A stretch of DNA of 64,000 nucleotides from Clitopilus passeckerianus (Eukaryota > Basidiomycota > Agaricomycetes > Agaricales > Entolomataceae): NCBI GenBank assembly GCA_944990035.1, contig CALYLX010000126.1, positions 434,001 through 498,000 of the forward strand, given 5' to 3'. This document shows positions 43,451 to 53,586 of this stretch, in pieces. The notes below the pieces were generated by a model that did no database searches, was not told the DNA's origin, and was given only the letters and a program-made list of their open reading frames with translations. The position numbers were made by a program, and so were the translations under genes. Each line of letters opens with the position of its first letter. Positions within the stretch are counted from its first letter, which is position 1.

Positions 43451-44392
43451 GATGGATATGCGGGAGTCAGATGGCTCTACCAATGAAGAAAAGAGCGACT
43501 TACCTGAGGGCTTTTATAGAAAAATCGTCACTCTACAGCTCCCCCAGAGTTGGGATTGGCTCGATAAGAAGAGACCACCAAAATCTTTGGAGATTTTCCG
43601 AAAAGGTCACGTACTGAAAGCCGGTAAATGAAAGAGAGAATGAAGTAGACTTACTGGGAAAGAAATCCGAGCCTAAGAAAGAAAAATAAACCTAGAAGCG
43701 AAACTCTAGACATGCCAAGTATGCAGGGGCGAACCAAGAAACAATAGACGAGGGAATTTTCAAGATGAAAGCAAGTAATAAAGCCTTCGATGGGCAAAGT
43801 GTCCAAGAGCGAGACATCGCGAAGGGGTAGAATGACGCACGTGAAGCGATTAGCGCTCAACGACGCGTCGCGTAATGACAGATAACGGAGATAACTACCT
43901 CCCATGACCAAGTAGATACGCAGCCGCAGAGACTAGACTCCATTTATCAAAGGAGGCCGAGAACGGGACCACATTGCTGAAGATCTAATCAAGGAAGATT
44001 AGATCAAAAACGGACATTTCATGAAAGGCAAGAGATTCTCACGGCAGCCGAGTCTAGGCGTCAGGTCAGAATCGCGTCAAGTCGCTGGTTGTGCGGAGCA
44101 AACAAGTTGGCAGACGTTGGGTTAAATGAGAGGGGCATACATCATACCACACAGTGGCACTGATATCAATTCAATGTGCTAAATAGAGAAATCACTATGA
44201 AACCAATGACATCTAGACGATGAAACGAAGAATAGTAATCTAAAATAAATCTAAGAGCCTTGACTCAAAACTAGCCCACAATCTTCGAGAACAGGAGATA
44301 TTTTATAATCCGCAGAAGAAAGAAAGACCACTAGAACAATTAGAAACGATGAAGTCGGTTATATCAAGAGGATATGTCAAGACTTACTTGAC
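43451..44392. other. Spacer between the two antisense genes
   Basis: Promoter side of antisense gene 1 and 3' side of antisense gene 2. Open frames here (for example 43419-43631 plus, 43651-43911 minus) have no motif or splice partner. Confidence 0.45.
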
Positions 44393-45292
44393 TCAATCAA
44401 ACATAACGCCGCCGACCTTGAACCGGAGGTTTGCGGTAGTATCCGGGGCAGGTACAAGTGCAGAAGCGATCGGGAGTTGGTTGCGAGGGCCGTGAAGTGT
44501 TTTGTAAGAATAACGCACAGTCAGGGGCACAATAATCGAGCCTAAGAAAACACCACCCTGAATCGAGTAGGCTACGAAACGGATTTGCGAACCGACCGGA
44601 GAATGAACGTCGGGTAAAAGGATAGCTCCGCCATAGGGTGTGTTCACGGCAAAGGGTCCAAGGGCCATGGAGCGGCGATATTCAAAGAGAAGGTCGTTGA
44701 ACTGATATTCTTCGCTCGCAACAAAGCAAGACGTTGACTCAGAGTAGTTGGGAACTTCACGAGGTAGGAGGAGCCGGATAAAGATGTAGGGGAGCTGACT
44801 CGTCTTGAAAGCATTCATGGGGCGGCGATAATGACCTTCCACCGCATGAGCATGAGGAGTGAGAAGGAAGCAGTCAGAGTACTCGCAGTACTTGACCGCT
44901 TTGACATCACATTCATAACCAAAGAGGCAGTCGATAGATTGCCAGTACTCGACAGGCGGCAAAATGAAATGCGGCCCGTACTCCCTGCGGAAGATTTTAC
45001 GAGGATCAGATGGCCAGGGAATGGTGAGAACGTGGGTCTAAAGAATATAAATTGTCAGCCATCACATGTAAATGGAGAGGCACCTCACATGGACTAAAGG
45101 TATTGCTGTGATGTTATAAGAACCTGTGACTAGAGAAGCGGCATGGACAGTGCCAGGTAACGCCGTTTGGAAGGCAACAAAGTCATCGTCAGACAAGTCA
45201 AAAGCTTCCGGGCCGGGAGAAGCAGGTCGAGAAATGAGCAGTGGGACATCTTCATTAGAAGAGGAATACCAAGTGAGAGAAGGGATGGACAT
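44393..45292 (-). CDS. Antisense gene 2 of element 3, unknown protein (282 aa)
   Basis: Two exons (45292-45089, 45037-44393; 849 nt) with a 51-nt GT-AG intron. The start MSIPSLTWYSSS is the first ATG of the frame; an open stretch upstream could hold more exon. The sequence is rich in aromatic and beta-type residues (TIPWPSDPRKIF, LPPVEYWQSIDCLFGYEC, AHAVEGHYRRPMNAF). One hydrophobic stretch (about 225-247, VAYSIQGGVFLGSIIVPLTV) could span or touch a membrane. No family recognised. Element 2 is inserted about 410 bp upstream of its start and may have separated it from its promoter. Confidence 0.72.
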
Positions 45293-45704
45293 GTCAATAA
45301 GATTGGGAAAATGATGGTAATAATCGTACCAGCTGTGACAAGCCACTTTTTTATACTTGAGTTCGAGTTGGAGACCCTGGAAGCACGCTGGGAAAATTTC
45401 CAACAAAAGCGAATAAAGAAACAGGGCAAAACTAACGAGTTTGCCTATCAGACGTAATATGTGTCAGGGATACGCTAACACAAAGGACACTGCAAGGGTG
45501 GTACGGCAAATGCCGATTCTTACAAGGTTTAAAAGTCACCGGCGAAGCAAAGCAATTGAGAGATATCGGGTCAAGATAAAGGAGCCCATATCGCATTGGC
45601 AAGATAGAAAGTAAAATTTCTAAAGCCAGCTCTATAATCAGTTGTTCAAAACTGGACCCAGAGCGAATATTATTCCATGGGACTAGGAGAATGTTATTAG
45701 CGTT
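45293..45704. other. Upstream flank of antisense gene 2
   Basis: No gene seen. It ends in AGCGT (45700-45704), the target duplication of element 2. The element 3 sequence resumes after 52705. Confidence 0.5.
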
Positions 45705-46165
45705 GTTAAGCTAGTATCGCTACGTGCTCAACCAAGTATCAAGAGTTCAGCTGCTTAGTCCTCTACCAGCCTTTGTAGAGACGAGCGAGAGTAATCGAGC
45801 GAGTCAAAGTTAAAGCAAATAGCGATGTATAGGCTTTTAGGTCAAGCTGGGGAAGCAAGACCGAAAGCGTGAAAGTATTTATACATGAAGAGTAGGGCTA
45901 AGGGTTGGGCATTGCGCAGCAATGCTAAGTAAGCAAAAGTAAGTATGACTCGGAGTGAGTCAGAGTAAGAGTCACGACGAGTCATAGTAAGTAAATATAG
46001 TACAAGTATCCCACGATCGTGAGAACACTGAGTAATCGTAGCTAAAGGGATGAGTAATGCGCAGCAGTACTGAGTAATTGTATAAACGTAAGCGGGGCGG
46101 GGATAGTAATGGTAGATGAGTAAAAGGAAAAAGAGTCCGGGTGCGTATCCAAGGTAACTGTAACA
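45705..46165 (-). repeat. 3' LTR of element 2
   Basis: About 461 bp, same family as the element 1 LTRs. The TATA region reads TATAAATA instead of TATAAAATA. Confidence 0.95.
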
Positions 46166-46198
46166 TTACCCTCTCGCTAGCATTGAAGTCACCTGGCT

Positions 46199-47080
46199 TC
46201 AATTCTTCTTCTTGCCCCAGAAATGGCGGTCTATGTTCTTCCAATAGCGTTGTGGACAGTTAACCGGGTAATGGCCTGGGCCGCGATGATGACACAGACG
46301 ACAAACAAAACGAAAGCAATGGTATTGTCGATGTCTGCCTCCGCAAACATAGCATCGGAAGTGTCTGGGCGGTGGTGGCTGGTTGGCAAGGTATCCGGTA
46401 CGCGGCGCCTTCTGTGACGAGATCGTTGAGGAAGAGGGTTCACCAGAGTTGGCGAATCTGACTCTGGTGGGCTTTCGAATGCGGAGAGGTAAGGTGTCGG
46501 TGGGTTTGACATTTGGGTTGACGTTTTCCTTGTCGCTATCTTGATCCTCGGGTGTAGTTTGAATGAAGGGATTGTGCTTTATCTTGGCAGCGGTAGCAAG
46601 GTTGGTGACGGGGGGGAATTCTTGGAGGGTTCCTCGAACCTGACGTGCCGTGAGAATCGTCGGTTCTTCGGTGGTTTGATCTTCTTCAGGCCCCCAGGGA
46701 TTGGCGGCAAGGGTTTCGAAATCTGTCTCCTTCGGGTTGGGGAACCAACTTCGTCGTTCAGGATAGTGCTGATCAAGGAAGGCTGTACCTCCGGCAGCGA
46801 AGAAGAGGTCGGTGAGGGTTTCCTCCGTGCGTTGGTCAGAGCTGTCAAGAGCTCGATCAAGTTCTTCAAGGGTTTTCGAATATAGGTGGCGTAGACGAGC
46901 CACTTCGTTGCGGAATTCGGTTCTTCGGTCGTGGTAGGCTGAGCCCCGCTCTGCCACTTCGGTGAGGAGGTTGTCGTTGTTGCTCCAGGCAGTGTTCGTA
47001 CGGAGCGCCGTAACAGCGGAATCGGTTTTGAAGGTGTTAAGGATGATGGTGCGGTCGTAGGAGGAGACATTGGAGGACAT
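46199..47080 (-). CDS. Element 2 third ORF, Cys/His-cluster protein (293 aa)
   Basis: Same protein as element 1 ORF3 (16342-17223) with about two residue differences. It lies between the pol stop (47131) and the 3' LTR. It keeps the CYVCGG and CRLCHH clusters. It is in sense orientation and would be on the same transcript as pol; expression could use a subgenomic or spliced RNA, or reinitiation. Confidence 0.87.
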   Translation of the reverse strand: MSSNVSSYDRTIILNTFKTDSAVTALRTNTAWSNNDNLLTEVAERGSAYHDRRTEFRNEVARLRHLYSKTLEELDRALDSSDQRTEETLTDLFFAAGGTAFLDQHYPERRSWFPNPKETDFETLAANPWGPEEDQTTEEPTILTARQVRGTLQEFPPVTNLATAAKIKHNPFIQTTPEDQDSDKENVNPNVKPTDTLPLRIRKPTRVRFANSGEPSSSTISSQKAPRTGYLANQPPPPRHFRCYVCGGRHRQYHCFRFVCRLCHHRGPGHYPVNCPQRYWKNIDRHFWGKKKN

Positions 47081-47130
47081 TATAAGCAAGCTGTGTTTGC
47101 TTCGGCAAAGTGCTGTGGGTTGATGGAGAT

Positions 47131-50100
47131 TCACCGAATGTTCTTCCTCTTCTTATATGCTTCAAGGGTCTTCTTGGCGTTCTGGAGGTTTCTCACAGGT
47201 TCCCATGAGTTCTCCGATGTCGGATATCCTTTCCACTTGATCTTGTAAAGGATCTTCCCACGATGTCGTTTGTGTGCGACAATTTCTTCCACTTCCCATT
47301 CTTCTTCTTGATTGATGAGGTCAGGTGGCGGTTCTAGGAAATTGGGCCCATGTGTCTCGGTTTCCTTGTATGGTGTGAGGAGGGTGGCGTGGAACACAGG
47401 GTGAATTTTCCATGCTCGGGGTAGGTCTAATCTGTAGGTCAGCGGACCTAGAACTTCTTTGATCGTGAAGGGGCCTTCTCGTCGTGGCGTGAACTTCTTT
47501 GAGTAGTATGCCAGTTTTAGGTTAGTTGTTTCCAACCAAACCTTCTGTCCTTGTTCAAATGGTTTGAAGTTACTTCGGACACGTTCGGCCATCTTTCGTC
47601 TTGCAAGTTCATGGGCAGCCGCAGCTTCGTCTCGTGCTTGTTGGAGTTCTTTCATTCGGGTTTCCGCAGCAGGGACATTGGTCTTCTGATACGGAAGGGG
47701 AATAGCGCGTGGTTCTGCTCCGTTCATTAGGTAGAATGGAGTTTGTGCGGTGACGGCATGAACACGTTTGTTATGGGCGAATTCCATTAGGGGAATTAGT
47801 TCTAGCCATTTCTCGGGGTTGTTGGCGCAGAATAGTCGGAGATAAGCGCCAATGTCTTGGTTGACGCGTTCGGTTTCTCCATCTGCTTGTGGGTGATATG
47901 CGGTTGTCAGGGAAAGCTTGATTCCTAGGAGTCGTCCTAGTTCTTGGAATACTTTGGATGCGAATTGTGGACCTCTATCGGATATCAGTTTGTCGGGAAG
48001 TCCGAATCTTCTGTAGACAGCATCCAGGTAGTTGTTGGCAGTGCCTAGGGCGTCAATGGTCTTCTTGCAAGGGATCAAAATTACCCCCTTACTAAGGCCA
48101 TGGTCTACCACGACCATGAGTGAGTCGTAATCGTTAACCTCAGGAAGATCAGTGATGAAATCTGTAGAGGCAAGTTCGAAGGGTCGTGTGGCGGTAAATT
48201 TGACTGGGTTCAGGGGGGGTGCCGTGGGGTGTGTATTGACCTTCATCTGTTGGCAAGGGGCACATCCATCAACGTAGGATTTGACAGTTCCAAACATTCT
48301 GGGCCACCAGTAGTGTTCGGAAATTAACTCCATCGTCTTGAATGCTCCGGGGTGTCCGGCCATAGGTGCGTCATGATACATCTGTATGAGGCTTCGTCGT
48401 AGGGTAGCATCATTAGGGACGTAGCATCGCCCCCGGAAAAAGAGGAGAGAGTCCTCTACTTTCCAGTCGGCTAAAGCCGATTTGATGGGGGTAGAGTGGT
48501 TCTTCAGGTGTCGTATTGCTTCCGTGAAGAATTCGTCTTTCATCATGTGTTCGGCAAATTCCGCCTTAAGTTCGGTGTCAATTGTTCGGATGAAAAGTTT
48601 ATCAGGTAGCATGGTGATGTCTTCGTTGTCAGTGTCGTGGTCTAGAATGTGATCTGCTCGTCGGGATAGTTCGTCAGATTGGACCATCTGAGTTCCTGGT
48701 ACATGGACTAGGTTTAGGTCATATTGGGAGAGGAGTAAACTCCATCGTGCTTGTCGTCGGCTAAGTTTCTGTGGCGTTCGGTAGTAGGTTAGGTTCTTGT
48801 GGTCGGAGAATACCGTGACAGGGTGGGCTGATCCTTGTAGATAGTGTCGCCAAGTTTCCAGTGCTCTGACTATAGCGAGTAGTTCCCTGTCGTAGATTTC
48901 GTAGTTCCGTTCGGTTGGGGTGAAGGAGTGAGAGATGTATCCACAAGGGTGCCAGTCGTTATTTTCATCTCGTTGGCGTAGCACTGCTCCTGTCGCCCAC
49001 TTGGATGCATCACATTCAATGGTGAATGGTTTTGTTGGATCGGGCATCGTGAGTACGGGTGTCTCCGCGAACCTTTTCTTCAGGGCTTCAAATGCTTCTT
49101 CTTGTTCCTTTCCCCATGTAAAGGGCCGATCTTTCTTGGTGAGATCGTTCAGGGGTCGGGCTAGTTCCGCATATTTCCCTATGAACCTTCGGTAGAAGTT
49201 GCCAAATCCCAAAAAGGACCGAACTTCTTTTACGGTGGTCGGGGTTGGCCATTTCTTTATCCCGTCGAGTTTAGTCGGGTCCATGTGGATCTTGTCTGGC
49301 GATATGATCATTCCAAGGAACTCGACTTCTGTCACGTTGAATTTGCATTTTTCAGCTTTGAGGAACAGGTTGTGTTCCATCAGCCTTTGGAGTACCCGTT
49401 TGGTGCGCTTCTCATGTTCTCTTGGGTCTTTAGAGAAGAGTAACATGTCATCCATGTAGATGATTAACCATCCTTCATCGATCATGTCTCTGAAGATGTG
49501 GTTCATCATTGCTTGAAACGTGGCTGGGGAGTTGCATAGTCCAAAGAACATGACGGTGGGTTCAAACAAGCCTCGATTTGTTTTGAAGGCTGCTTTCCAC
49601 TCGTCTCCTTCTTTGATCCGGACATTATGATATCCCCATCGGATGTCCAGCTTTGTGAAAATCTTTGCTCCTCTGAGTTTGTCGAGTAGGTCGCTGACTA
49701 GTGGTAAGGGGTAGGCATTCTTGACAGTTCCACTGTTGAGATATCGGTAATCTTGGCAGGGTCGTAGTGCGTTTGCTTCTTTCTTTGCTACAAAGAAGAA
49801 GGGTGATGCTTGAGGTGATTTCGAGGGTCGGATGTATCCTTTTCGTAAGTTTTCTTCGAGAAATTTGTCCATTTCGGCTTGCTCCTTTGGATTGAGAGGG
49901 TAGACCTTGCAGTCTTTTGGAACAAAGTCTGGTTTGAGATCAATGGCGTGATCCCAAGGCCGAGATGGGGGGAATCGTTCTGATGCTTCTTTCTCAAAGA
50001 CTTTCTTGAATTCGTGGTATTCGGGGGGAATGAGGTCTTCGAGTTTCTTCTTGACCTCTTCGGTTTTCTGATGTTCTAGGGTCTGGGAGATGGACGTCTT

Positions 50101-50886
50101 GGCGCGGATCCAGACGTTCTGGGTCGGGACAAATCGCAGTGATCCTCTGTCTCGGGTGATTCGGGAGATATTTGCAGCTCGGATTCTTCTGATTTCTGGT
50201 TCTCGATGTTCATTCGTCAATGGGGAATTGGCTCGTTCGAATATTCCCATCACTGGTTCTCCTTTCACATAGGCAATAACCAGGTCTTGTTCGTCATTGG
50301 GTTCTTCTAAGGGTGTTTCAATGGGTTCGGGTTGGTCGGGTACGTTGGAAATGTCTAGGCGTGATTCCTCTGTTGCGGCTAGTCGTCTGATCTGGACTCG
50401 GGCAAGGGCCGTGCGTAGCGGGGATGTCTTTACGCGCTTGGGATTAATGAATAGTGTCCCCTTTTGCCAGTTGATTTCTGGATTCGTTCGCTTCAGCCAT
50501 GGGAGTCCGAGGATCAGGTGTTCATTCCCTAATCCGGTGACCAGGCACCGTTCTGACGCCTTGTGTTTCCCTATCCCTATATCGACCCAGGTGTAATGGG
50601 TGATTTGCCCTGTTTTGTTGATAGTGCCGTCAACGTTCTTGGCAGTGAGAGGTTGTCGAAGGGGATGTGTTTTGATTCGATGGCGGGCGACGAATTCTTT
50701 GTCGATGAATAGTCCTTGAGCACCTGAGTCGACTAGTGCTTTGGTTTCAACGGTTCTTTCTTCATTCGGAGCAGAGACCTTAATGGGTAGACGCATAGAT
50801 TTATCAAAAGGTTCTGCATACGACATAGAAGAAATCAGTATTGTGGCGGGTTCAGACGTTGACACTGGCCGCCGTTCTAAAAATCC
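47131..50886 (-). CDS. Element 2 Pol (protease, RT, RNase H, integrase, chromodomain)
   Basis: An uninterrupted frame of about 1250 codons, open from 50886 in the -1 frame of gag. Protease DSGAQGLF; RT TKLDIRWGYHN and YMDDM; RNase H DRELLAIV; integrase finger HPGA, EHYWW, CAPCQQ; core STDFITDL, DRGPQFAS, GETERVNQ; chromodomain near the C terminus (YKIKWKGYPTSENSWEP). All catalytic residues that can be read are present. The chromodomain would direct integration to modified chromatin. Confidence 0.96.
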   Translation of the reverse strand, partial: GFLERRPVSTSEPATILISSMSYAEPFDKSMRLPIKVSAPNEERTVETKALVDSGAQGLFIDKEFVARHRIKTHPLRQPLTAKNVDGTINKTGQITHYTWVDIGIGKHKASERCLVTGLGNEHLILGLPWLKRTNPEINWQKGTLFINPKRVKTSPLRTALARVQIRRLAATEESRLDISNVPDQPEPIETPLEEPNDEQDLVIAYVKGEPVMGIFERANSPLTNEHREPEIRRIRAANISRITRDRGSLRFVPTQNVWIRAKTSISQTLEHQKTEEVKKKLEDLIPPEYHEFKKVFEKEASERFPPSRPWDHAIDLKPDFVPKDCKVYPLNPKEQAEMDKFLEENLRKGYIRPSKSPQASPFFFVAKKEANALRPCQDYRYLNSGTVKNAYPLPLVSDLLDKLRGAKIFTKLDIRWGYHNVRIKEGDEWKAAFKTNRGLFEPTVMFFGLCNSPATFQAMMNHIFRDMIDEGWLIIYMDDMLLFSKDPREHEKRTKRVLQRLMEHNLFLKAEKCKFNVTEVEFLGMIISPDKIHMDPTKLDGIKKWPTPTTVKEVRSFLGFGNFYRRFIGKYAELARPLNDLTKKDRPFTWGKEQEEAFEALKKRFAETPVLTMPDPTKPFTIECDASKWATGAVLRQRDENNDWHPCGYISHSFTPTERNYEIYDRELLAIVRALETWRHYLQGSAHPVTVFSDHKNLTYYRTPQKLSRRQARWSLLLSQYDLNLVHVPGTQMVQSDELSRRADHILDHDTDNEDITMLPDKLFIRTIDTELKAEFAEHMMKDEFFTEAIRHLKNHSTPIKSALADWKVEDSLLFFRGRCYVPNDATLRRSLIQMYHDAPMAGHPGAFKTMELISEHYWWPRMFGTVKSYVDGCAPCQQMKVNTHPTAPPLNPVKFTATRPFELASTDFITDLPEVNDYDSLMVVVDHGLSKGVILIPCKKTIDALGTANNYLDAVYRRFGLPDKLISDRGPQFASKVFQELGRLLGIKLSLTTAYHPQADGETERVNQDIGAYLRLFCANNPEKWLELIPLMEFAHNKRVHAVTAQTPFYLMNGAEPRAIPLPYQKTNVPAAETRMKELQQARDEAAAAHELARRKMAERVRSNFKPFEQGQKVWLETTNLKLAYYSKKFTPRREGPFTIKEVLGPLTYRLDLPRAWKIHPVFHATLLTPYKETETHGPNFLEPPPDLINQEEEWEVEEIVAHKRHRGKILYKIKWKGYPTSENSWEPVRNLQNAKKTLEAYKKRKNIR

Positions 50887-52196
50887 TCATCGAGCTCATT
50901 CCAGAAGCTCTCCAATTCTTCTGCTTCCAATGCTCTAATGGTTCTGACAAGATCTTTGATGTTTTTCTTGCCATAGAAGTTGGTGTTGGACTGCTTTCCT
51001 CCTCTGCGTTCAGGGCATTCTCGAGAGCGATGTCCTTTCTTGAAACAGCGGAAACATTTCCCTTCCTTCATTAACTCCTTTCTCTTTTCAAAAGATAAGG
51101 CGTCAATGTCCATGGCGTTAGGGTCTGCTGTGGCGTGGGTATTGCGGGGATTTGCATGGGAAATAGGGGGGAGTCCTCTGTTGCGGCGGATGACGTTCTG
51201 TCCTCTACGCCATTGTGCATCAAATCGGGCAGCGTGTTCGTACCATCCGTTAATGGTGACGGGAAGAATGGGGAGGTTATAGATCTTTTCGATGATCTTG
51301 GAGTTGAGTCCTTTCTGGAAGAATTCAATCTTCGCCTTTTCATCGGTGATCCCGGAGGCGGAGATAAGGACTTTGAATTGAGATATGTAATCGTCAATTG
51401 GTCCTTTCTGCGTGAGAGCATCAAGGGATGCAAATGCCTGTCCCTCTCCGTCTACTGGGTAGAAGGCGTTGATGAATTCTTTCTCGAATTGTTTGAAATC
51501 GGGGAGGATGATGTCGTTATCTTTGTTTGTGTAGTTCTGGCAGAAAGATCGTTTCCATGCCAAAGCGGTTCCTTTCTTCAAAAAGGAAAGTGCAAAAGCG
51601 ATTTGCTTGTTGTTGTTGTCGTAGATGTGGTCGTTCAGGCTTAGGTACATCTTGACTTCCAACAACCAAACTTCGGCATTTCTTCGGTCACCATCATATT
51701 CAAATGGTTGTCCCATTCGGAGTTCGGCGAGTTTCTTTGGTTCAGGGTTGGTTGGAGCCATTTCTGGTGGTTCTTGTTTCGGGGTTTGTGCGGGTGTCGG
51801 AGTCTGGGTCTGTCTGGGGGGTTCTGGTTCTGTTTCCGATTCTTCTTCGGGTTCTTGCTCTGTTTCCGATTCTTCTTCGGGTTCTTGCTCTGGTTCTGAT
51901 TCTGGTTCGGGGTCTGGCTGTGGTTCTGGTTCTGGGTTCTTTACTTCTTCGGTGAAGTAGGCACTGCTAAGGTAGTCGCCAAATCGATATTGTCGCGGGT
52001 CTTCGTCTTTCGGTACCAAATGTCTCCAACGGTTTGTCTTAAGGTCGAATTCTGAGTAAGTACCGTCGTCAAGTTGTACTACTCTCTCTGTCCCGGTGGG
52101 AGTTGAGGCGTTCGGCGGTCTTGAGGGAGACGTGGTTCCGGTCGGTTCTGCAAGGGTAGTTGACCTCTTGCAGTCAGGTGGTTTGGTGGTTGTGGC
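50877..52196 (-). CDS. Element 2 Gag
   Basis: Open from 52196; first ATG at 51761. CCHC knuckle CFRCFKKGHRSREC. It ends in GATTTTTAG, overlapping pol in the -1 frame as in element 1. Only a couple of residues differ from element 1 Gag. The long acidic Glu/Pro stretch before the first ATG is kept. Confidence 0.87.
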   Translation of the reverse strand, partial: ATTTKPPDCKRSTTLAEPTGTTSPSRPPNASTPTGTERVVQLDDGTYSEFDLKTNRWRHLVPKDEDPRQYRFGDYLSSAYFTEEVKNPEPEPQPDPEPESEPEQEPEEESETEQEPEEESETEPEPPRQTQTPTPAQTPKQEPPEMAPTNPEPKKLAELRMGQPFEYDGDRRNAEVWLLEVKMYLSLNDHIYDNNNKQIAFALSFLKKGTALAWKRSFCQNYTNKDNDIILPDFKQFEKEFINAFYPVDGEGQAFASLDALTQKGPIDDYISQFKVLISASGITDEKAKIEFFQKGLNSKIIEKIYNLPILPVTINGWYEHAARFDAQWRRGQNVIRRNRGLPPISHANPRNTHATADPNAMDIDALSFEKRKELMKEGKCFRCFKKGHRSRECPERRGGKQSNTNFYGKKNIKDLVRTIRALEAEELESFWNELDEDF

Positions 52197-52238
52197 CTAC
52201 GCTTGCGATGAGCGGGCTATCAGATCAGCTTGACCTTT

Positions 52239-52700
52239 TGTTAAGCTAGTATCGCTACGTGCTCAACCAAGTATCAAGAGTTCAGCTGCTTAGTCCTCTA
52301 CCAGCCTTTGTAGAGACGAGCGAGAGTAATCGAGCGAGTCAAAGTTAAAGCAAATAGCGATGTATAGGCTTTTAGGTCAAGCTGGGGAAGCAAGACCGAA
52401 AGCGTGAAAGTATTTATACATGAAGAGTAGGGCTAAGGGTTGGGCATTGCGCAGCAATGCTAAGTAAGCAAAAGTAAGTATGACTCGGAGTGAGTCAGAG
52501 TAAGAGTCACGACGAGTCATAGTAAGTAAATATAGTACAAGTATCCCACGATCGTGAGAACACTGAGTAATCGTAGCTAAAGGGATGAGTAATGCGCAGC
52601 AGTACTGAGTAATTGTATAAACGTAAGCGGGGCGGGGATAGTAATGGTAGATGAGTAAAAGGAAAAAGAGTCCGGGTGCGTATCCAAGGTAACTGTAACA
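52239..52700 (-). repeat. 5' LTR of element 2
   Basis: 462 bp; followed by AGCGT, the target duplication. Confidence 0.95.
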
Positions 52701-52705
52701 AGCGT

Positions 52706-53008
52706 GGAAGGATTTAGAGAGCCATGATACGCGAAACACGCGTTGAGGCACGAGGGAGACACGTTCGAAGATATTACTAAAGAACAGGAACACACGGAGA
52801 ATAGGACATTAAGGACCCGTGGAATGGTAGAGTAAGGTCACATTTCTAGAGAGAAGTCCAGCGAGTACGGCAGCGGTACTAGACACGTTATAGTCCAGCT
52901 ACGTAGAAGTGTGAAGCCAACCGCAGCGTCAAAAATTTAGCAGGAAAAGCGCAGTTCAAATATTCCAAGAGACTCAGGAGAGTCTAGTTTTCAAAAGTCC
53001 GGGGGAGA
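52706..53008 (+). other. Distal part of element 3 with polypurine tract
   Basis: Non-coding remainder of element 3 between the nested element 2 and the 3' LTR. It ends in a polypurine tract (AGTCCGGGGGAGA, 52996-53008). Confidence 0.7.
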
Positions 53009-53586
53009 TGATATGACCCAGACTTGACGCGGTAGCAGGAGGATTATAGAATGACGAACACGAGCTTGACAGGTCAACCACGCTTATGGAACACGGACCG
53101 GACACCGGCATACGGAGATTAAGCACGGAATTGATCTGCTACAGGCGTCTACAAGCTACAATAGACTGAATACGGTTAGCTAGAAGAGTAAACACAGTAT
53201 ATAAGACTTGTACTCAAGTAGATAAGGAGCAGACTTCTTACCCCACTACGACGAGTACTCGACGACGACCTCAAGGTCAACAGGAGACTCGCTCAGTAGT
53301 TAGAAGCTCTCTAAACCGAGTCTTTATAGACGACAAATATAGCTTGATTTCCCATCGGATTTCCGTGTTCATTTGAGTGAGAGAAGCTTTCCAGCTAACA
53401 AATACACTCTTATTTTCATTTCTACAAAACAACCCATCCTACACTACTCTATCGTTGCGTTGGTATCAGTGCTCCTTAGCACATTACTGAGAACCCGCCT
53501 GACGGCGGTGTTGATACCTAGTTAGGTTCTCGGATCGTCGATCCGAGCTTATCTCCTAACGTCTTCGACGCGTCGTCAGTCTCTCA
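53009..53586 (+). repeat. 3' LTR of element 3
   Basis: 578 bp; about four substitutions from the 5' LTR, so this insertion is older than element 2 and the copia element. Confidence 0.94.

Larger units (their letters stand above)
45705..52700 (-). mobile_element. Ty3 chromovirus element 2 (intact ORFs)
   Basis: 7.0 kb, same family as element 1, inserted in element 3 with the 5-bp duplication AGCGT (45700-45704, 52701-52705). Two LTRs of about 462 bp look identical. gag, pol and ORF3 are all open, so it could be mobile. The self-priming PBS is present after its 5' LTR (about 52228-52236). Confidence 0.97.
33830..53586 (+). mobile_element. Large Ty3 element 3 with antisense genes, interrupted by element 2
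   Basis: Two 578-bp LTRs (33830-34407 and 53009-53586) differ at about four positions. A 4-bp duplication GTAT flanks it (33826-33829, 53587-53590); the intact target sequence occurs nearby at about 53745. Without the nested element 2 it is about 12.75 kb. Sense ORFs: gag, protease, pol. Between pol and the 3' LTR lie two spliced genes on the opposite strand (42014-45292). Confidence 0.93.

Noticed and set aside
43419..43911. Open frames between the two antisense genes of element 3.
   Set aside because: No start, motif or splice partner; better read as promoter and 3' flank.
44393..45292. Antisense gene 2 as a retroviral-type envelope.
   Set aside because: Opposite strand to pol, no signal peptide, no cleavage site and only one weak hydrophobic stretch.
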